DNA from: Flavobacteriaceae bacterium
GTDB taxonomy: Bacteria; Bacteroidota; Bacteroidia; Flavobacteriales; Flavobacteriaceae
DNA: 6,312 nucleotides
Reading direction: 5' to 3'
Assembly (NCBI GenBank): GCA_015493405.1
Contig: WGDF01000172.1
Coordinates: 1 to 6,312, forward strand
A model generated the notes under the pieces. It saw nothing but the letters and a program-made list of their open reading frames with translations. It was not told the DNA's origin and made no database searches. Shown here in pieces: positions 5,487 through 6,312 of the stretch. Positions within the stretch are counted from its first letter, which is position 1. Each line of letters opens with the position of its first letter. The position numbers were made by a program, and so were the translations under genes.

Positions 5487-6312
5487 TTACAAATCGTGTC
5501 CGCAATAACTTAAATTATAACTTTTATTATTGATTGGAAAATCGGAAATCTCAACATTTCTTAGCGATAACTCCAAAGCTTTCCAATTGTGCATCGAGGG
5601 ATCTTTTACTTTATAATGTAGTAATTCACCTGTTTCATCGGTTATGGCACAATGACAAACTTCGCCACGCCAAGCTTCTACTAATGAGATAGAAAATGAA
5701 TTGGCTCGTAGTTTTAAATTATAATCCGGTTTTTCAGAATTTACCTTATCAAAATTATAATTTGCCAACAAATTTCTGATCCAAGCTATCGAACGACGAA
5801 TTTCTTTTTTCTTTAACAAAAAACGAGCAAATACATCACCTTTTTCAACGGTAATAGTTTCGTAGGGAAATTGGGAATAAGCCGTATTGGAATGGCTTAC
5901 CCTGATATCTCTTGGAATATCCGACATACGAGCCGATAAACCAACAGTGCCTATTAATTGGGCTTGTTTTTTTGTTACCGTTCCCACAAAATCGAAACGG
6001 TTTTGAATACTTGGCAAACGGTAGGTTAAGTCTGCCATTTCTTCAAATTGTTTTTCAAATTTCAGTAGAATTTGAAGCAATTCTTGTTTTAAATCCTCGG
6101 TAAAAGGAAAATGCGTTCCGCCTACTCTTATCAAAGATTTTCCAAAACGATTACCACACCAAAGTTGCGTAAAATTAATGATTGCTGTCCGTAATATTCC
6201 AAATACATTTGCCCCTAAATGATAGGCGGCGTCCACACATAAAGCACCTATATCGCCTGTGTGTATGGCAATTCGCTCCAATTCCAAGGCTAAAGCTCGC
6301 TCAATATGTAAT
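5487..6312 (-). CDS. Large subunit of a hydrogenase-related (Ehr-type) complex, partial, 5' end outside window
   Basis: The C-terminal 274 residues are visible and the frame stays open to the right edge. They match the NuoD/HycE/HyfG large-subunit family: ERALALELERIAIHTGDIGA near the edge, then ARMSDIPRDIRVSH, SLVEAWRGEV, KDPSMHNWKALELSLRN and a C-terminal DFPINNKSYNLSYCGHDL. In true group 4 [NiFe] hydrogenases the C-terminus carries DPCxxC, whose cysteines bind nickel. Here the aligned segment reads NLSYCGHD, so both Ni-ligand positions appear to be Ser and Gly, with one displaced Cys. This fits the energy-converting hydrogenase-related (Ehr) branch, which lacks the Ni-Fe site and is thought to work as a membrane ion-translocating complex of unknown substrate. 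The N-terminal CxxC lies beyond the window and cannot be checked. The small-subunit gene follows after 11 nt, and the membrane subunits are expected further upstream in the operon. Confidence 0.85.
   Translation of the reverse strand, partial: LHIERALALELERIAIHTGDIGALCVDAAYHLGANVFGILRTAIINFTQLWCGNRFGKSLIRVGGTHFPFTEDLKQELLQILLKFEKQFEEMADLTYRLPSIQNRFDFVGTVTKKQAQLIGTVGLSARMSDIPRDIRVSHSNTAYSQFPYETITVEKGDVFARFLLKKKEIRRSIAWIRNLLANYNFDKVNSEKPDYNLKLRANSFSISLVEAWRGEVCHCAITDETGELLHYKVKDPSMHNWKALELSLRNVEISDFPINNKSYNLSYCGHDL

Noticed and set aside
5476..5505. TTG at 5505 as start of the NuoB-like gene
   Set aside because: It lies inside the upstream coding region. The ATG at 5475, 11 nt after that gene's stop, gives the normal N-terminus.
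5285..5533. Plus-strand open frame opposite the ferredoxin domain
   Set aside because: It is the complement of the ferredoxin coding sequence and the gene junction, with no domain or promoter.
5912..6103. 63-residue plus-strand open frame opposite the large subunit
   Set aside because: It is antisense to conserved large-subunit sequence and has no independent support.

Overview
The window looks like an AT-rich chromosomal segment from a member of the Bacteroidota (Flavobacteriia- or Bacteroidales-like). Three things point there: a GLPGLI-family protein paired with a TonB-receptor-like outer-membrane barrel; near-perfect TTTG / TAnnTTTG promoter elements of the Bacteroidetes housekeeping sigma type; and A-rich start-codon contexts with no clear Shine-Dalgarno sequence.

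Layout, left to right. Positions 1-228 hold no convincing protein gene. They do hold a minus-strand signal: a -7-type promoter element flanked by a 15-bp inverted repeat, then a small hairpin, then a long hairpin followed by a T-rich tract. This looks like a small RNA or a terminated leader. At 229-489 (+) is an 86-residue secreted protein of unknown function, closed by a clear intrinsic terminator (504-537). At 647-1372 and 1344-3962 (+) is a two-gene unit with a 29-nt overlap: a secreted GLPGLI-family protein and an 872-residue outer-membrane protein with a carboxypeptidase-regulatory-like domain, a plug-like domain and a beta-barrel. A compact, tnpA-only IS200/IS605-type element sits at about 4091-4640, with related hairpins at both ends and a promoter that abuts the transposase start codon.

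On the minus strand, 4723-6312 carries the last two genes of an operon that enters from the right edge. They encode subunits related to group 4 [NiFe] hydrogenases and complex I: a large subunit (NuoD/HycE-like, 5' end off the window) and a small subunit in which a ferredoxin domain is fused to a NuoB/HycG-like domain. The large subunit lacks the C-terminal Ni-binding CxxC. The small subunit has lost three of the four ligands of its proximal cluster. The ferredoxin domain has lost the ligands of exactly one of its two clusters. This fits the hydrogenase-related (Ehr-type) branch of the superfamily, here with much of the redox wiring removed. It is the most interesting content of the window.

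The secretion/outer-membrane pair and the hydrogenase-like operon face each other and are separated by the insertion sequence. No functional link between them is evident.
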